A stretch of 64,000 bases of DNA from Sporocytophaga myxococcoides. Its GTDB lineage: Bacteria; Bacteroidota; Bacteroidia; Cytophagales; Cytophagaceae. Shown here one piece after another: positions 36,600 through 45,658 of the stretch. The stretch covers positions 248,001 to 312,000 of the forward strand of contig NZ_BBLT01000002.1 of NCBI RefSeq assembly GCF_000775915.1, written 5' to 3'. The notes under the pieces are model-generated. The model was not told the DNA's origin and searched no databases. It saw only the letters and a list, made by a program, of their open reading frames with translations. A program made the position numbers and the translations under genes. Positions within the stretch are counted from its first letter, which is position 1. Each line of letters begins with the position of its first letter.

Positions 36600-37661
36600 A
36601 TGAGCACTCAGGTTTTAAAAGACATTCGCAAGCAAACTATTCAGGATCTGAAAAACTTTCTGGAAGAGAAGGGAGAAAAGGGATTTCGGGCAAAACAGAT
36701 TTATGAATGGATTTGGAATAAAAGCGCGTCATCTTTTGATGAAATGACAAACCTATCTATTAAAACACGTGATCTTTTAAAAGAAAGTTTTGCTTTTCAG
36801 AAGGTTACAATTGCTCAAAAGCAGGTGAGTTCGGATAAGACCATTAAAGTAGGTTTCAGACTTTTTGATGGTAATCTGGTAGAAGGAGTTCTGATTCCTG
36901 CTGATGATCGCATGACTGCTTGTGTTTCTTCTCAGGTAGGTTGCTCTTTGACCTGTAAATTCTGCGCTACAGGTTATATGGAAAGGAAGAGAAATCTTGA
37001 GCCTGGAGAAATATATGATCAGGTTGTTTTGATAAGACAGCTGGCAGAGGAACATTATAATACACCTTTAACAAACATTGTATTTATGGGAATGGGAGAA
37101 CCCTTGCTCAATTATGCCAATGTTTTGAAGGGAATAGAAATGATCTCGTCTCCGGAAGGCTTAAATATGGCTTCCAAAAGGATAACACTTTCTACTGCAG
37201 GGGTCGCCAAAATGATCAAAAAACTTGCGGATGATGAGGTGAAATTTAACCTGGCTTTGTCGTTACATGCTGCAAATGATGTGAAGAGAAATGAGATCAT
37301 GCCGATCAACGAAACAAATAGTCTTGAAGCATTAGGAGAGGCGTTAAGATATTTTTACAAAAAAACAGGCACACGGGTTACTTATGAATATATCGTATTC
37401 CATGATGTGAATGATAAGATTGAGGATGCCCGGGAACTATATGAATTCAGTAAAATCATACCTTGTAAAATCAATATTATAGAATACAACCCGATTGCGG
37501 AAGCTTCATATGTGAATGCTAAAGAAGATAGAATTGAAAAATTCAGAGCATTTCTGGAAGCTAAAGGTGTTACGGTGAATGTTCGCAGAAGCAGGGGCAA
37601 AGACATAGATGCCGCCTGCGGTCAGCTTGCGATCAAAGAGAAACCAGGATCAGTTGCCTAA
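36600..37661 (+). CDS. rlmN: Dual-specificity RNA methyltransferase RlmN
   Basis: 353 residues from the ATG at 36600. Radical SAM enzyme that methylates C2 of A2503 in 23S rRNA and A37 in some tRNAs. CxxxCxxC cluster Cys115, Cys119, Cys122 in GCSLTCKFCATGY; GMGEP motif; C-terminal catalytic cysteine in RSRGKDIDAACGQL (about 342). N-terminal helix-hairpin region FRAKQIYEWIW typical. The upstream TTG would add five non-conserved residues, so it was rejected. Divergent from a beta-barrel gene; downstream gene convergent. Confidence 0.97.
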   Translation: MSTQVLKDIRKQTIQDLKNFLEEKGEKGFRAKQIYEWIWNKSASSFDEMTNLSIKTRDLLKESFAFQKVTIAQKQVSSDKTIKVGFRLFDGNLVEGVLIPADDRMTACVSSQVGCSLTCKFCATGYMERKRNLEPGEIYDQVVLIRQLAEEHYNTPLTNIVFMGMGEPLLNYANVLKGIEMISSPEGLNMASKRITLSTAGVAKMIKKLADDEVKFNLALSLHAANDVKRNEIMPINETNSLEALGEALRYFYKKTGTRVTYEYIVFHDVNDKIEDARELYEFSKIIPCKINIIEYNPIAEASYVNAKEDRIEKFRAFLEAKGVTVNVRRSRGKDIDAACGQLAIKEKPGSVA

Positions 37662-37667
37662 GACTCC

Positions 37668-39008
37668 CTAAAAGGCAACTGAAATATTAGTGGCAAAATC
37701 TGCTCCTTTTCCATGCTGAGGAAAAATAAAGCCGGTAAGGTTATCCGAACTAAATCCCCACTTAAAACTTTGTCCTATTTTAAAGCTGAAAAAAGCACCT
37801 ACAGCTTTTTTATTATAACCACCAGCGGAAAGTAGAACCCCTCCATTAAATACTCTATGAAAGTCATGATTGTAACCTATGCTGAAAAAGGACTTTGTTG
37901 TAGAGCCAGGAAGATTCTGAAACCCCTGAATATAAGTAAAGAAGATGGTATTGGAATTATAAGTCTGATCATCTTTTTTGGATGTTCTTGGGGTTTTGAT
38001 TTTTCCTTCAATCACAAGTCTCGTACTTAATGGTGTTTTATATGAACCACCTTTGGTTTTTATCGGATCAAAAATCTGGGCCAGTGTATCAGTGCTGTAT
38101 TTCTGACTTCCGAAAAATCTGCTAATGATCAATCCTTCATATTTTACCTGCCCTGAGCGTTCATAGGTTGTAACTTCTTTATCGTATTTTACAGCTCCGA
38201 TGTCTAATATGCTTGTGGTAAATTGAAGGTATTTATTGAGAAAAACAGTTAGACCTGCATCTGCTCCATAGCCTTTTCCATTAGAGTTCCAAAGATTGAT
38301 ATTATCAATTCCTGAAGTCTGTATCTTATAGTTAAAATCAAAATCTATAAAACGTCCTTCAGGATCTGTATACATTGACCCATTTGCAGGACGCATATAT
38401 ATGGAGCCAATACCAGCCAGATATTTTAACCGAACCCCGGCTCTTATTCCAAATCCATCTTCTTTTCCGATAACTGGAATAGCAGCACCAACTGCATACT
38501 CTCTCAGGTAGTTCACATTTAAACTAGCAGGCCCCAGGTCCACACGTTGTCCGGCAAATTGCTTGTTCCCTTTTAAAGCAAGCTTCAAAAAGTTCTCACC
38601 AAATAAAAAACTTGTACCAGATCTTTCATTTACCCCCAGAGAAAACGCCAACTTTTTTTCGGATTTAGTCTTAAATTGGACTGCCACTCCCAATAACTGA
38701 AAATCTAGCCCTGCCCCAAAAAGGTTTTCCTTATTCAGTTTCGATAAAATTTTATTGACATCCTGATTCTGTATTAATCCTTTTTGATAAATTTCTTTGG
38801 CTGTCTTATAATCAAAAGTTGTATTGCCCATCCAGATATAACTATTGATGCCAATCTGTGCATGCTTGTTTCCTAGATCCAACTCGGATGGAGAATATTT
38901 GGAAGCATTCAGGTCATTGTAGTTGCAATACCTCGTGCCCATATTATTTTGAGCTGAAGCAAATATTCCTGTTGAAAAAATGAACAGTGCTGTTAAAATA
39001 TTTCTCAT
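37668..39008 (-). CDS. DUF5723-like outer-membrane protein
   Basis: 446 residues. Signal peptide (MRNILTALFIFSTGIFASAQ). Repeated amphipathic strands with regular GxGxxF-type turns (FGAGLDFQLLGVAVQFKT, LAFSLGVNERSGTSFLFGE, AVGAAIPVIG, GFGIRAGVRLKYLAGIGSIYM, GYGADAGLTVFLNKYLQFTTSILDIGAV, FFSIGYNHDFHR, AVGAFFSFKIGQSFKWGFSSDN) fit a large FadL/DUF5723-like barrel. It follows the lipoprotein gene at 39014 by 5 bases, so they form an operon. Role unknown. Confidence 0.75.
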   Translation of the reverse strand: MRNILTALFIFSTGIFASAQNNMGTRYCNYNDLNASKYSPSELDLGNKHAQIGINSYIWMGNTTFDYKTAKEIYQKGLIQNQDVNKILSKLNKENLFGAGLDFQLLGVAVQFKTKSEKKLAFSLGVNERSGTSFLFGENFLKLALKGNKQFAGQRVDLGPASLNVNYLREYAVGAAIPVIGKEDGFGIRAGVRLKYLAGIGSIYMRPANGSMYTDPEGRFIDFDFNYKIQTSGIDNINLWNSNGKGYGADAGLTVFLNKYLQFTTSILDIGAVKYDKEVTTYERSGQVKYEGLIISRFFGSQKYSTDTLAQIFDPIKTKGGSYKTPLSTRLVIEGKIKTPRTSKKDDQTYNSNTIFFTYIQGFQNLPGSTTKSFFSIGYNHDFHRVFNGGVLLSAGGYNKKAVGAFFSFKIGQSFKWGFSSDNLTGFIFPQHGKGADFATNISVAF

Positions 39009-39013
39009 GAAAA

Positions 39014-40054
39014 TTATTTTTTTATTGCAACGTCTAGATCCCCAGTGAGCTGAAATTTCAAAAGATTATCCTTGTTGATGGTTACATCAGGAGGATTGGC
39101 AGCATTGAATCTAATTCGAAGGAATTCTGCGTTGATTATTTTATTGGCTTTAGCTTCGTTGAGTTCGGTCGTTATTTTGGTTTCTTTCGGTGTTACAGTT
39201 ACACCATTTGCGATCTCAGGTTCCTGAATAGTTGGATCGGTGTTGAACAGGGAGTCCAGGACTGTATAAGAGCCATCGAGGAAGTACAACTGAAGACTGA
39301 ATTTTAAAGGCATGCCATTGTTGGCAAAAGTATATAACTTTCCGGAAAGGGATTGAGCATTGATATCTGTTCCCTTTAGGTTTAAATCTACCGTTTCTTC
39401 TACATTGAATGTATTGCCCTGCGACAAAGTGATCGATTTGAACTTCAATTTATCAATGTAGACTTCTATTTTAAATTCTTTGGAAGGGTCAAGATCTTCT
39501 GAGTTTGTGCTTTTTTGGGTTGCAAAGTTGAGAATCTGCAGATCCAACTCCGGAAGTAATATTTTATTATTCAGATTGAGAGCAGGCATTTTGTAAACAC
39601 CTCCATTACCAGGAAGCCCCAAAGGTAGTTCATGGTTTACAAGAGGATCATCAAGAGGGTCACCACTCTGGCTTATTTTAACAATAACCCCTGGTTTTAC
39701 ATCAAAGGGAAGGTTGTTGGTAAGTACAAAATAAATCTCTCCTGATTCTACCTCGGCAGATTTAAAAGTCTCTGTCAAATCAAGGTGGTTAGGAGGAAGA
39801 CTTAAAGGGCCGATTTCAGGTACATCTTTTATTTTTATCGGTTCTTTCTGAGTAATCCCAAAGTCTTTTTCCAGACTGAAAGCGTTTACATATGCAAAAC
39901 TGTCTATGTCCGGAACTTCATTTATACTGAGATCCTCTTTAACCAATGGTCCCAAAATCTGGGCATTCCAATCTGGTTCCAGGTCATGGTCTTGTTTAAG
40001 ATTGCAGGAAAAGAGAAATAAAAGAATAATAAACAAAAAGCGTTCTGATTTCAT
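39014..40054 (-). CDS. Lipoprotein, hypothetical
   Basis: 346 residues from the ATG at 40054; a second ATG at 40099 adds 15 residues and spoils the signal. Lipobox LFSC at about residue 17 after a hydrophobic run (MKSERFLFIILLFLFSC). The mature part has repeating beta-sandwich segments (IYFVLTNNLPFDVKPGVIVKI, FKIEVYIDKLKFKSITLSQG, LSGKLYTFANNGMPLKFSLQLYFLDGS) resembling LEA/immunoglobulin-like lipoproteins of Bacteroidota. Five bases upstream of the DUF5723-like barrel gene, so the lipoprotein and barrel may work as a pair. Confidence 0.7.
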   Translation of the reverse strand: MKSERFLFIILLFLFSCNLKQDHDLEPDWNAQILGPLVKEDLSINEVPDIDSFAYVNAFSLEKDFGITQKEPIKIKDVPEIGPLSLPPNHLDLTETFKSAEVESGEIYFVLTNNLPFDVKPGVIVKISQSGDPLDDPLVNHELPLGLPGNGGVYKMPALNLNNKILLPELDLQILNFATQKSTNSEDLDPSKEFKIEVYIDKLKFKSITLSQGNTFNVEETVDLNLKGTDINAQSLSGKLYTFANNGMPLKFSLQLYFLDGSYTVLDSLFNTDPTIQEPEIANGVTVTPKETKITTELNEAKANKIINAEFLRIRFNAANPPDVTINKDNLLKFQLTGDLDVAIKK

Positions 40055-40212
40055 TGAGTTAAAAAAAGTCACATATTGGTTAAAGATAGTCAATTTCATT
40101 GAATGATAAAATTTGTCCGATTTAGTTCATTAACGTTCAAAAACTTTAACGGTTGGCAAAGTTTTATTAATATAGCAGTGTATTAATAGTTAGGGTATTT
40201 AATTTATAGAAA

Positions 40213-40800
40213 ATGAATTATAGAAGTATTGCAGGGATATTGGTAGTCTTTGCTTGTCTTTTTTCCTGCTCAGAAGATAAATCTCAGAAGGAGGAACAAG
40301 TGAGCGAACAGTCAGCAGACACAGATACAATTGTATCTGGTATTGATACGCTGAGAACAGAAATGATAAAAATCCTTAAAGCAGACAGCGGAGTATTCAG
40401 AGGAGTAACTTTTGGTATGACCAAAGAGGAGGTCAGTGCTTTAGAATCGGATACCCAAAGAGATTCAACGGAAAAGACTTATCTTGACTATCTTTTTGAG
40501 GTCAATGAACTTGAAGAGGCTGAAGTCTCCTATTTTTACGGCAAAGATTTGAAGATAAATAAGATACAGCTTAATGTGTATCCGGAAGACCAGCAGTCAC
40601 AGGCTCAATACTTTGACGAATTAAAAGTTTTTTTAACTCAGAGAAATGGTGAACCCAAAACTGTTACCAATAAAAATGCAATATGGCAGACACCTGAAGT
40701 TTTAATAACTATGAAAAAATTAGGAAATGAAAAAGTACACGATATTCAGGTCGATTTTGTTCCTGCGCCGATCTCAACTCCCACTGCAGCAATAAAATAA
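40213..40800 (+). CDS. Lipoprotein, hypothetical
   Basis: 195 residues. Lipoprotein signal MNYRSIAGILVVFACLFSC (lipobox LFSC, Cys19), acidic linker, then a folded part starting VFRGVTFGMTKEEVSALE, which resembles the start of small SmpA/BamE-like domains where a GMT/GMS-x-x-E-V motif is common. The C-terminal part alternates strands and helices (AQYFDELKVFLTQRNGEPKTVT). Own terminator at 40818-40841. Upstream of dnaK but separated by that terminator. Function unknown. Confidence 0.7.
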   Translation: MNYRSIAGILVVFACLFSCSEDKSQKEEQVSEQSADTDTIVSGIDTLRTEMIKILKADSGVFRGVTFGMTKEEVSALESDTQRDSTEKTYLDYLFEVNELEEAEVSYFYGKDLKINKIQLNVYPEDQQSQAQYFDELKVFLTQRNGEPKTVTNKNAIWQTPEVLITMKKLGNEKVHDIQVDFVPAPISTPTAAIK

Positions 40801-40817
40801 TCAATAAGCTTTTTGTC

Positions 40818-40841
40818 AGGCAAAGGACTTATTCTTTGCCT
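40818..40841 (+). terminator. Terminator after the 195-residue lipoprotein
   Basis: Stem AGGCAAAG / CTTTGCCT with an 8-base loop followed by ATTTTTCATCTTTTT. Confidence 0.7.
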
Positions 40842-40978
40842 ATTTTTCATCTTTTTCTTTCCATTTTTTCGGGATTATGTCAGAATGGCATATTGTCAGT
40901 TCGGAATTCCTGTTGGCATAACCATTGTTATAGGAAGAAGCAACAGAGAAAATTAACAACCTTTTAAAATATTTATTT

Positions 40979-42889
40979 ATGGGAAAAATTATTGGTATAG
41001 ACTTAGGTACAACGAACTCCTGCGTGTCTGTTATGGAGGGAAATGAACCGGTTGTAATTGCCAACAGCGAAGGTAGGAGAACAACTCCATCTATTGTTGC
41101 TTTCCTTGACAATGGGGAAAGAAAAGTCGGAGATCCTGCAAAGCGTCAGGCGATTATCAATCCGAGGAATACCATTATGTCTATCAAAAGATTCATGGGT
41201 AAGAAATATTCTGAAGTAACTAAAGAAGCTTCAAATGTTACTTATACTGTTGAAAAAGGACCTAATGATACTCCAAGAGTAAAAATAGGAGACAGACATT
41301 ATACTCCTCAGGAGCTTTCAGCGATGATCCTTCAGAAAATGAAAACTACGGCAGAAGATTATCTGGGTCAGGAAGTTAAAGAAGCCGTAATTACTGTACC
41401 AGCATATTTTAACGATGCAGAAAGACAGGCAACTAAAGAAGCAGGTCAGATTGCTGGTCTTGAAGTAAAACGTATCATCAACGAACCTACAGCAGCAGCA
41501 CTTGCCTATGGCCTTGATAAAAAACATCAGGATATGGTTATCGCAGTATTTGACCTTGGGGGCGGTACTTTCGATATCTCCATTCTTGAATTAGGTGATG
41601 GCGTATTTGAAGTAAAATCTACTAACGGTGATACACACCTTGGTGGTGATGACTTCGACCAGGTGATCATAGATTGGTTGGCAGAAGAATTTAAAAAAGA
41701 CGAAGGCTTGGATCTTAGAAAAGACCCAATGGCGCTTCAAAGATTAAAGGAAGCAGCAGAGAAAGCTAAAGTTGAACTTTCAAGCTCTACTTCTACTGAA
41801 ATCAACTTGCCTTACATTATGCCAGTTGACGGTGTTCCTAAACACCTTGTTAGACAATTAACAAGAGCAAAATTTGAGCAGCTTGCAGATTCTCTTATTA
41901 AGAGAACTTTAGAGCCTTGCAAAAAAGCGCTTAAAGATGCTGGTCTTTCAGTAGATAAAATTAATGAAGTAATCCTAGTAGGAGGTTCTACCAGAATTCC
42001 TAGAATTCAGGAAGAAGTTGAAAAATTCTTCGGAAAGAAACCTTCTAAAGGAGTTAACCCGGATGAGGTGGTTGCAGTAGGTGCAGCAATTCAAGGTGGT
42101 GTATTGACAGGTGAAGTAAAAGACGTTCTTCTTCTTGATGTTACTCCTCTTTCTCTTGGTATAGAGACAATGGGAGGTGTGTTCACTAAACTGATAGAGG
42201 CAAACACTACAATTCCGTCAAAGAAATCCGAAGTATTCTCTACAGCTTCAGACAGTCAGCCTTCTGTAGAAATACACGTATTGCAGGGTGAAAGGCCAAT
42301 GTCAAGAGACAACAGAACCATCGGACGTTTCCATCTTGACGGAATACCACCAGCGCCAAGAGGAGTTCCTCAAATTGAAGTAACATTCGATATCGATGCA
42401 AATGGTATTCTTCACGTATCTGCTAAGGATAGAGGCACAGGCAAAGAGCAAAAGATCAGAATTGAAGCTTCTTCAGGTTTAACAGATGCTGAGATAGAAA
42501 AGATGAAAGCCGAGGCTAAAGCAAACGAAGAAGCAGATAAGAAAGAAAAAGAAAGCGCAGAGAAAATCAATGCTGCTGATTCATTGATCTTCCAGACTGA
42601 GAAACAACTGAAAGATTATGGAGATAAGCTTTCTGCAGGAAATAAATCTGCTATAGAAAGTGCCCTTGCAGAGCTTAAAACAGCTCATGGATCAAGAAAT
42701 GTAGAGGCAATAGATACTGCCCTTGCATCATTGAATAAAGCATGGGAAGCTGCTTCTCAGGAAATGTACAGTGCAACTCAGGGAGCTGGTCCTGAAGCTG
42801 GTGGCAGTGCTGCCGGACAAGGCCCGACTGATACAGGAGGAGTTACTGATGTAGATTACGAAGAAGTTGATTCTAACAAGAATAAGTAA
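40979..42889 (+). CDS. dnaK: Chaperone DnaK (Hsp70)
   Basis: 636 residues, normal length. ATP-dependent chaperone. Signatures: [16 protein letters not shown] at the start, [13 protein letters not shown] in the nucleotide-binding domain, [14 protein letters not shown], linker [19 protein letters not shown], substrate-binding domain then a helical lid ending in a Gly-rich tail and EEVDSNKNK. No dnaJ or grpE gene adjacent, which is common in Bacteroidota. Has its own terminator at 42927-42953. A heat-shock-type operator was not found upstream. Confidence 0.98.
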   Translation: MGKIIGIDLGTTNSCVSVMEGNEPVVIANSEGRRTTPSIVAFLDNGERKVGDPAKRQAIINPRNTIMSIKRFMGKKYSEVTKEASNVTYTVEKGPNDTPRVKIGDRHYTPQELSAMILQKMKTTAEDYLGQEVKEAVITVPAYFNDAERQATKEAGQIAGLEVKRIINEPTAAALAYGLDKKHQDMVIAVFDLGGGTFDISILELGDGVFEVKSTNGDTHLGGDDFDQVIIDWLAEEFKKDEGLDLRKDPMALQRLKEAAEKAKVELSSSTSTEINLPYIMPVDGVPKHLVRQLTRAKFEQLADSLIKRTLEPCKKALKDAGLSVDKINEVILVGGSTRIPRIQEEVEKFFGKKPSKGVNPDEVVAVGAAIQGGVLTGEVKDVLLLDVTPLSLGIETMGGVFTKLIEANTTIPSKKSEVFSTASDSQPSVEIHVLQGERPMSRDNRTIGRFHLDGIPPAPRGVPQIEVTFDIDANGILHVSAKDRGTGKEQKIRIEASSGLTDAEIEKMKAEAKANEEADKKEKESAEKINAADSLIFQTEKQLKDYGDKLSAGNKSAIESALAELKTAHGSRNVEAIDTALASLNKAWEAASQEMYSATQGAGPEAGGSAAGQGPTDTGGVTDVDYEEVDSNKNK

Positions 42890-42926
42890 TAAGTAGTAAG
42901 TGATAAATTCTTAAGTTTTAACAATG

Positions 42927-42953
42927 AAGCCCTGGAGTTTTACTCCGGGGCTT
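42927..42953 (+). terminator. dnaK terminator
   Basis: Stem AAGCCCTGGAG / CTCCGGGGCTT, one G-T pair, followed by TTTTTTG. Confidence 0.8.
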
Positions 42954-43006
42954 TTTTTGTGGAACTACAATTGAAAATGTATTCTTAATAACTTATTAAT
43001 TTCAGA

Positions 43007-43771
43007 ATGAGACTTATTTTTTGCCTTATTGCAGTTACACTTTTTTCGTGTACAGAAAATGTTTCGGAAAAGTCAGATGGCAATATTGAAAATGATTCTG
43101 TTAGAAAGGACTCTGTTTCTCTAAAAAAAATATCTCTGGACTCCTTAACAAGAAAGCCAGACCCTGTTCTACTTTTAATAGATAAAATTAATCATTGTGT
43201 TAAACAAATGGAAGATTTAAACTACTCAGAGGATGAAGATGGAAGTAAATGGACCTTTTATAAAAATTCATTAATGATCGATCTTGACCAATTGTTACAT
43301 GGTAATTTATTAAATACAGAGCAATTGAAAACACTGGAAGCAGTTGTGTTTTCAGAGGATCAGCAGGCAGGAGTGTTAAATGTTTTTGAAAATAGCGGAG
43401 GGACTTTTCAATCGTACACAATTTGGATGTTTCATAAAACAAAAGATTCGGTTTATTATGATATTCTGTATAATGAATTACCTGTTGGTGGAGTTTATGG
43501 ACTTGGAAAAAATCGTTATATAATTACAGGAGGAGGGAAGTCTTGTACTACATGTTATTCAGACTTTCTTAAGGAGGTTGAATTCAGACAAGATAGTTTT
43601 ATAGTGAATAAAAAATTTGACATAAATTATAGAATGGGAGAAACAGTCACATTTGATTATGATCCCTTAAGTCGTTTATTCAGATATGAGTGTTGTCCAG
43701 AATCAGAAATGAAAGAGGACAATGCAGAATGTGAGGATATATGCGGAATTCAGTTTTATTATAACCTTTAA
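43007..43771 (+). CDS. Lipoprotein, hypothetical
   Basis: 254 residues. Lipobox at Cys15 after MRLIFCLIAVTLFSC. No recognised domain. Notable are a cysteine pair-rich segment, GGGKSCTTCYSDFL (about 180-195), and CCPESEMKEDNAECEDIC near the end, giving at least eight cysteines in a periplasmic or surface protein, so disulfides or metal binding are likely. It follows dnaK's terminator and stands alone. Function unknown. Confidence 0.65.
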   Translation: MRLIFCLIAVTLFSCTENVSEKSDGNIENDSVRKDSVSLKKISLDSLTRKPDPVLLLIDKINHCVKQMEDLNYSEDEDGSKWTFYKNSLMIDLDQLLHGNLLNTEQLKTLEAVVFSEDQQAGVLNVFENSGGTFQSYTIWMFHKTKDSVYYDILYNELPVGGVYGLGKNRYIITGGGKSCTTCYSDFLKEVEFRQDSFIVNKKFDINYRMGETVTFDYDPLSRLFRYECCPESEMKEDNAECEDICGIQFYYNL

Positions 43772-44022
43772 GGAACAGAAGTAGAACTAAGAAGTCCAGT
43801 ATTTAAATTTTCAGGGTGAATAATCTTCGGAGCAAATCGAGGATTTTTTGCATTCTTACACAGGCCCTGAATTTGAAAGTGAGAAAGTGGAACTTATTAA
43901 GGCAATTGATAAATAAGAGAGAGAGTAAATGGCACATTCTAATTTCATGCTGGCTCTATTCGCTTTTAATTACACTTAAGAATATTTTAATTATATCTTT
44001 TTAAAACAAACTTTTTATAAAA

Positions 44023-45285
44023 ATGAAAAATCTACTATTGCCCTTGCTTTTGCTATTATTGGCCTTGCAAAGAGAAGATGCTAAAGCTGGAATAGCTACG
44101 ACAATTGATGGGCAACCTAAAAAGGCGAATTATTATAGCTGGAACTATACTTTTAATACATGGGAGTATACTGGTGTTTCTGAATTTGAATACGATGCTA
44201 ACAATAATCTGATATCAGAGCTATACTTTAATTCTCAAGGAGATACTTCTTCTAAGAAAAGTTATTCCTATAATGACCAGGGAAAAGAGACTGGAAATAT
44301 TGCTTACCGATATGTCAATAATGTTTTTGTTGCTTCAAATAAGGAAATTCGAACATATGATCTAAAGGGTTATCTTGTAAGGTTTGAGAGCTTTGGCTCA
44401 AGTGATGGGGTAAGTTGGGGGTGGAAAGAACAAACCGTTTATTCGACTTCTAATAGTACACTTGAGTATCCCGATATCGTGGAGAAGTATAACTGGGAAT
44501 CTGGATCAAAGCAATTAATAAAAAAATACTCAAATATGGTTTGGACAGATTTTGAGAGGGAAAGGTTTTCTTCTGGAATAATTGAAGAACGAAATGTTTT
44601 CGGCGATGACCAAAGGACTACTTATACAACAGTTAGTGAGGGTATCAAAATTGGATGGGTAGAGGTATATGATTCTAAGACGAAAACCTGGTCTTATTCA
44701 TTTGACGAGGTACACACAAAAGATGCTCAGGGTAATACCTTTATGATACAACAGGCAGACTATGGTTCAGGGCCTGTGTTATTTTCGAGGATTTCTTTTC
44801 CTGTTGATATTAAAGGGAATAATACAGGTTATTCTTATGAAGTTTGGTTTAACAATAAATGGAAGTTTATATCTTCTGAATTGACTACCAATACCTATAA
44901 TTCAAATGGCGCATTGACAGAAACAATATATGAAGGTAAGGAAGTTGGCTCTACAGACTTTCAATCAACAGGAATAAACTTTAAGTACAGAACTGTTTAT
45001 GAAGTCGATGGTGAAGTGACTTCATCAGGGCAACCTTCCCGGAATTCCGGGTTTCAGATGGCTGCTTATCCTAATCCATGTAAAAATATTCTGAATATTG
45101 AAGGGGTAAGCAAAGAAGATATGCAGGTCTATTTGTTTGATATGAATAATCATTTGGTTTTATCTACAACAATTTCAGGGGGAAAGGGAAATGTTGCAAT
45201 TGAAAATGTCCCTTCCGGAATATATATTCTCAAAGTGGCTAGTCAGTCCGGTGGCATTAATATTCAAAAAATTGTTAAAGAATAA
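44023..45285 (+). CDS. Secreted protein with YD-like repeats and T9SS type A sorting domain
   Basis: 420 residues. Signal peptide about 1-22 (MKNLLLPLLLLLLALQ, then DAKAG). The body (30-345) has tandem aromatic motifs such as YSYNDQGKET, YDAN-NNLISEL and YNSNGALTETIYEGK, the pattern of YD/RHS-type stalk repeats. The final ~75 residues are a type A sorting domain: AAYPNPCKNILNIEG, VYLFDMNNHLVLS, VPSGIYILKVAS, IVKE. Exported to the surface by the T9SS. Followed by a terminator hairpin at 45307-45336. Ligand unknown. Confidence 0.82.
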   Translation: MKNLLLPLLLLLLALQREDAKAGIATTIDGQPKKANYYSWNYTFNTWEYTGVSEFEYDANNNLISELYFNSQGDTSSKKSYSYNDQGKETGNIAYRYVNNVFVASNKEIRTYDLKGYLVRFESFGSSDGVSWGWKEQTVYSTSNSTLEYPDIVEKYNWESGSKQLIKKYSNMVWTDFERERFSSGIIEERNVFGDDQRTTYTTVSEGIKIGWVEVYDSKTKTWSYSFDEVHTKDAQGNTFMIQQADYGSGPVLFSRISFPVDIKGNNTGYSYEVWFNNKWKFISSELTTNTYNSNGALTETIYEGKEVGSTDFQSTGINFKYRTVYEVDGEVTSSGQPSRNSGFQMAAYPNPCKNILNIEGVSKEDMQVYLFDMNNHLVLSTTISGGKGNVAIENVPSGIYILKVASQSGGINIQKIVKE

Positions 45286-45306
45286 ATTTAAACGCCACAA
45301 GATTAA

Positions 45307-45336
45307 AAAAGGGAGGATGTCAAAGTTCTCCCTTTT
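45307..45336 (+). terminator. Terminator after the YD-like repeat gene
   Basis: Stem AAAAGGGAG / CTCCCTTTT with a 12-base loop, followed by CCTTTAATG. Confidence 0.65.
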
Positions 45337-45480
45337 CCTTTAATGAAAGCAAGATCGTTTGGTTCTCAGTAATTTTTGGAAATAATTCTGAAAACCTAAT
45401 TAAAATACGGATATCAATTCATAACAGGTATTCATGACAGTATTTACAATGTTTGTTAATTGACGTGGATTGTTAAAATA

Positions 45481-45512
45481 TTGATTTTTTTTGTCTGATA
45501 CAGTTAGTTTGG
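45481..45512 (+). promoter_or_regulatory. Possible promoter of the FG-GAP gene
   Basis: TTG at 45481 and TAGTTTGG at 45505 resemble the -33 and -7 elements of Bacteroidota promoters at about 21-base spacing. Confidence 0.3.
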
Positions 45513-45658
45513 TTTGTACCTTGCTGAAGCTTAGGCATATTAAACTTTCGTACAGGCGTTGATTTTAAAGGTAAATAGCTATACCTACATAGATGCACTG
45601 ATTTGAATGCCCTTGGTGATTTCGTATCTTGCATTACGTATTAAAATTTTAGTTCATT

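Larger units (their letters stand above)
45286..45658. other. Intergenic region with a possible promoter
   Basis: Holds the terminator at 45307-45336 and the promoter-like TTG (45481) / TAGTTTGG (45505) pair. The remainder is AT-rich with no ORF seen. The long 5' region of the FG-GAP gene (about 145 bases from the box) is unexplained. Confidence 0.4.

Noticed and set aside
43816-44004. 62-residue plus-strand ORF with a GTG start
   Set aside because: Its frame disagrees with the more protein-like frame in the same DNA, and it has no recognisable feature; probably a chance ORF.
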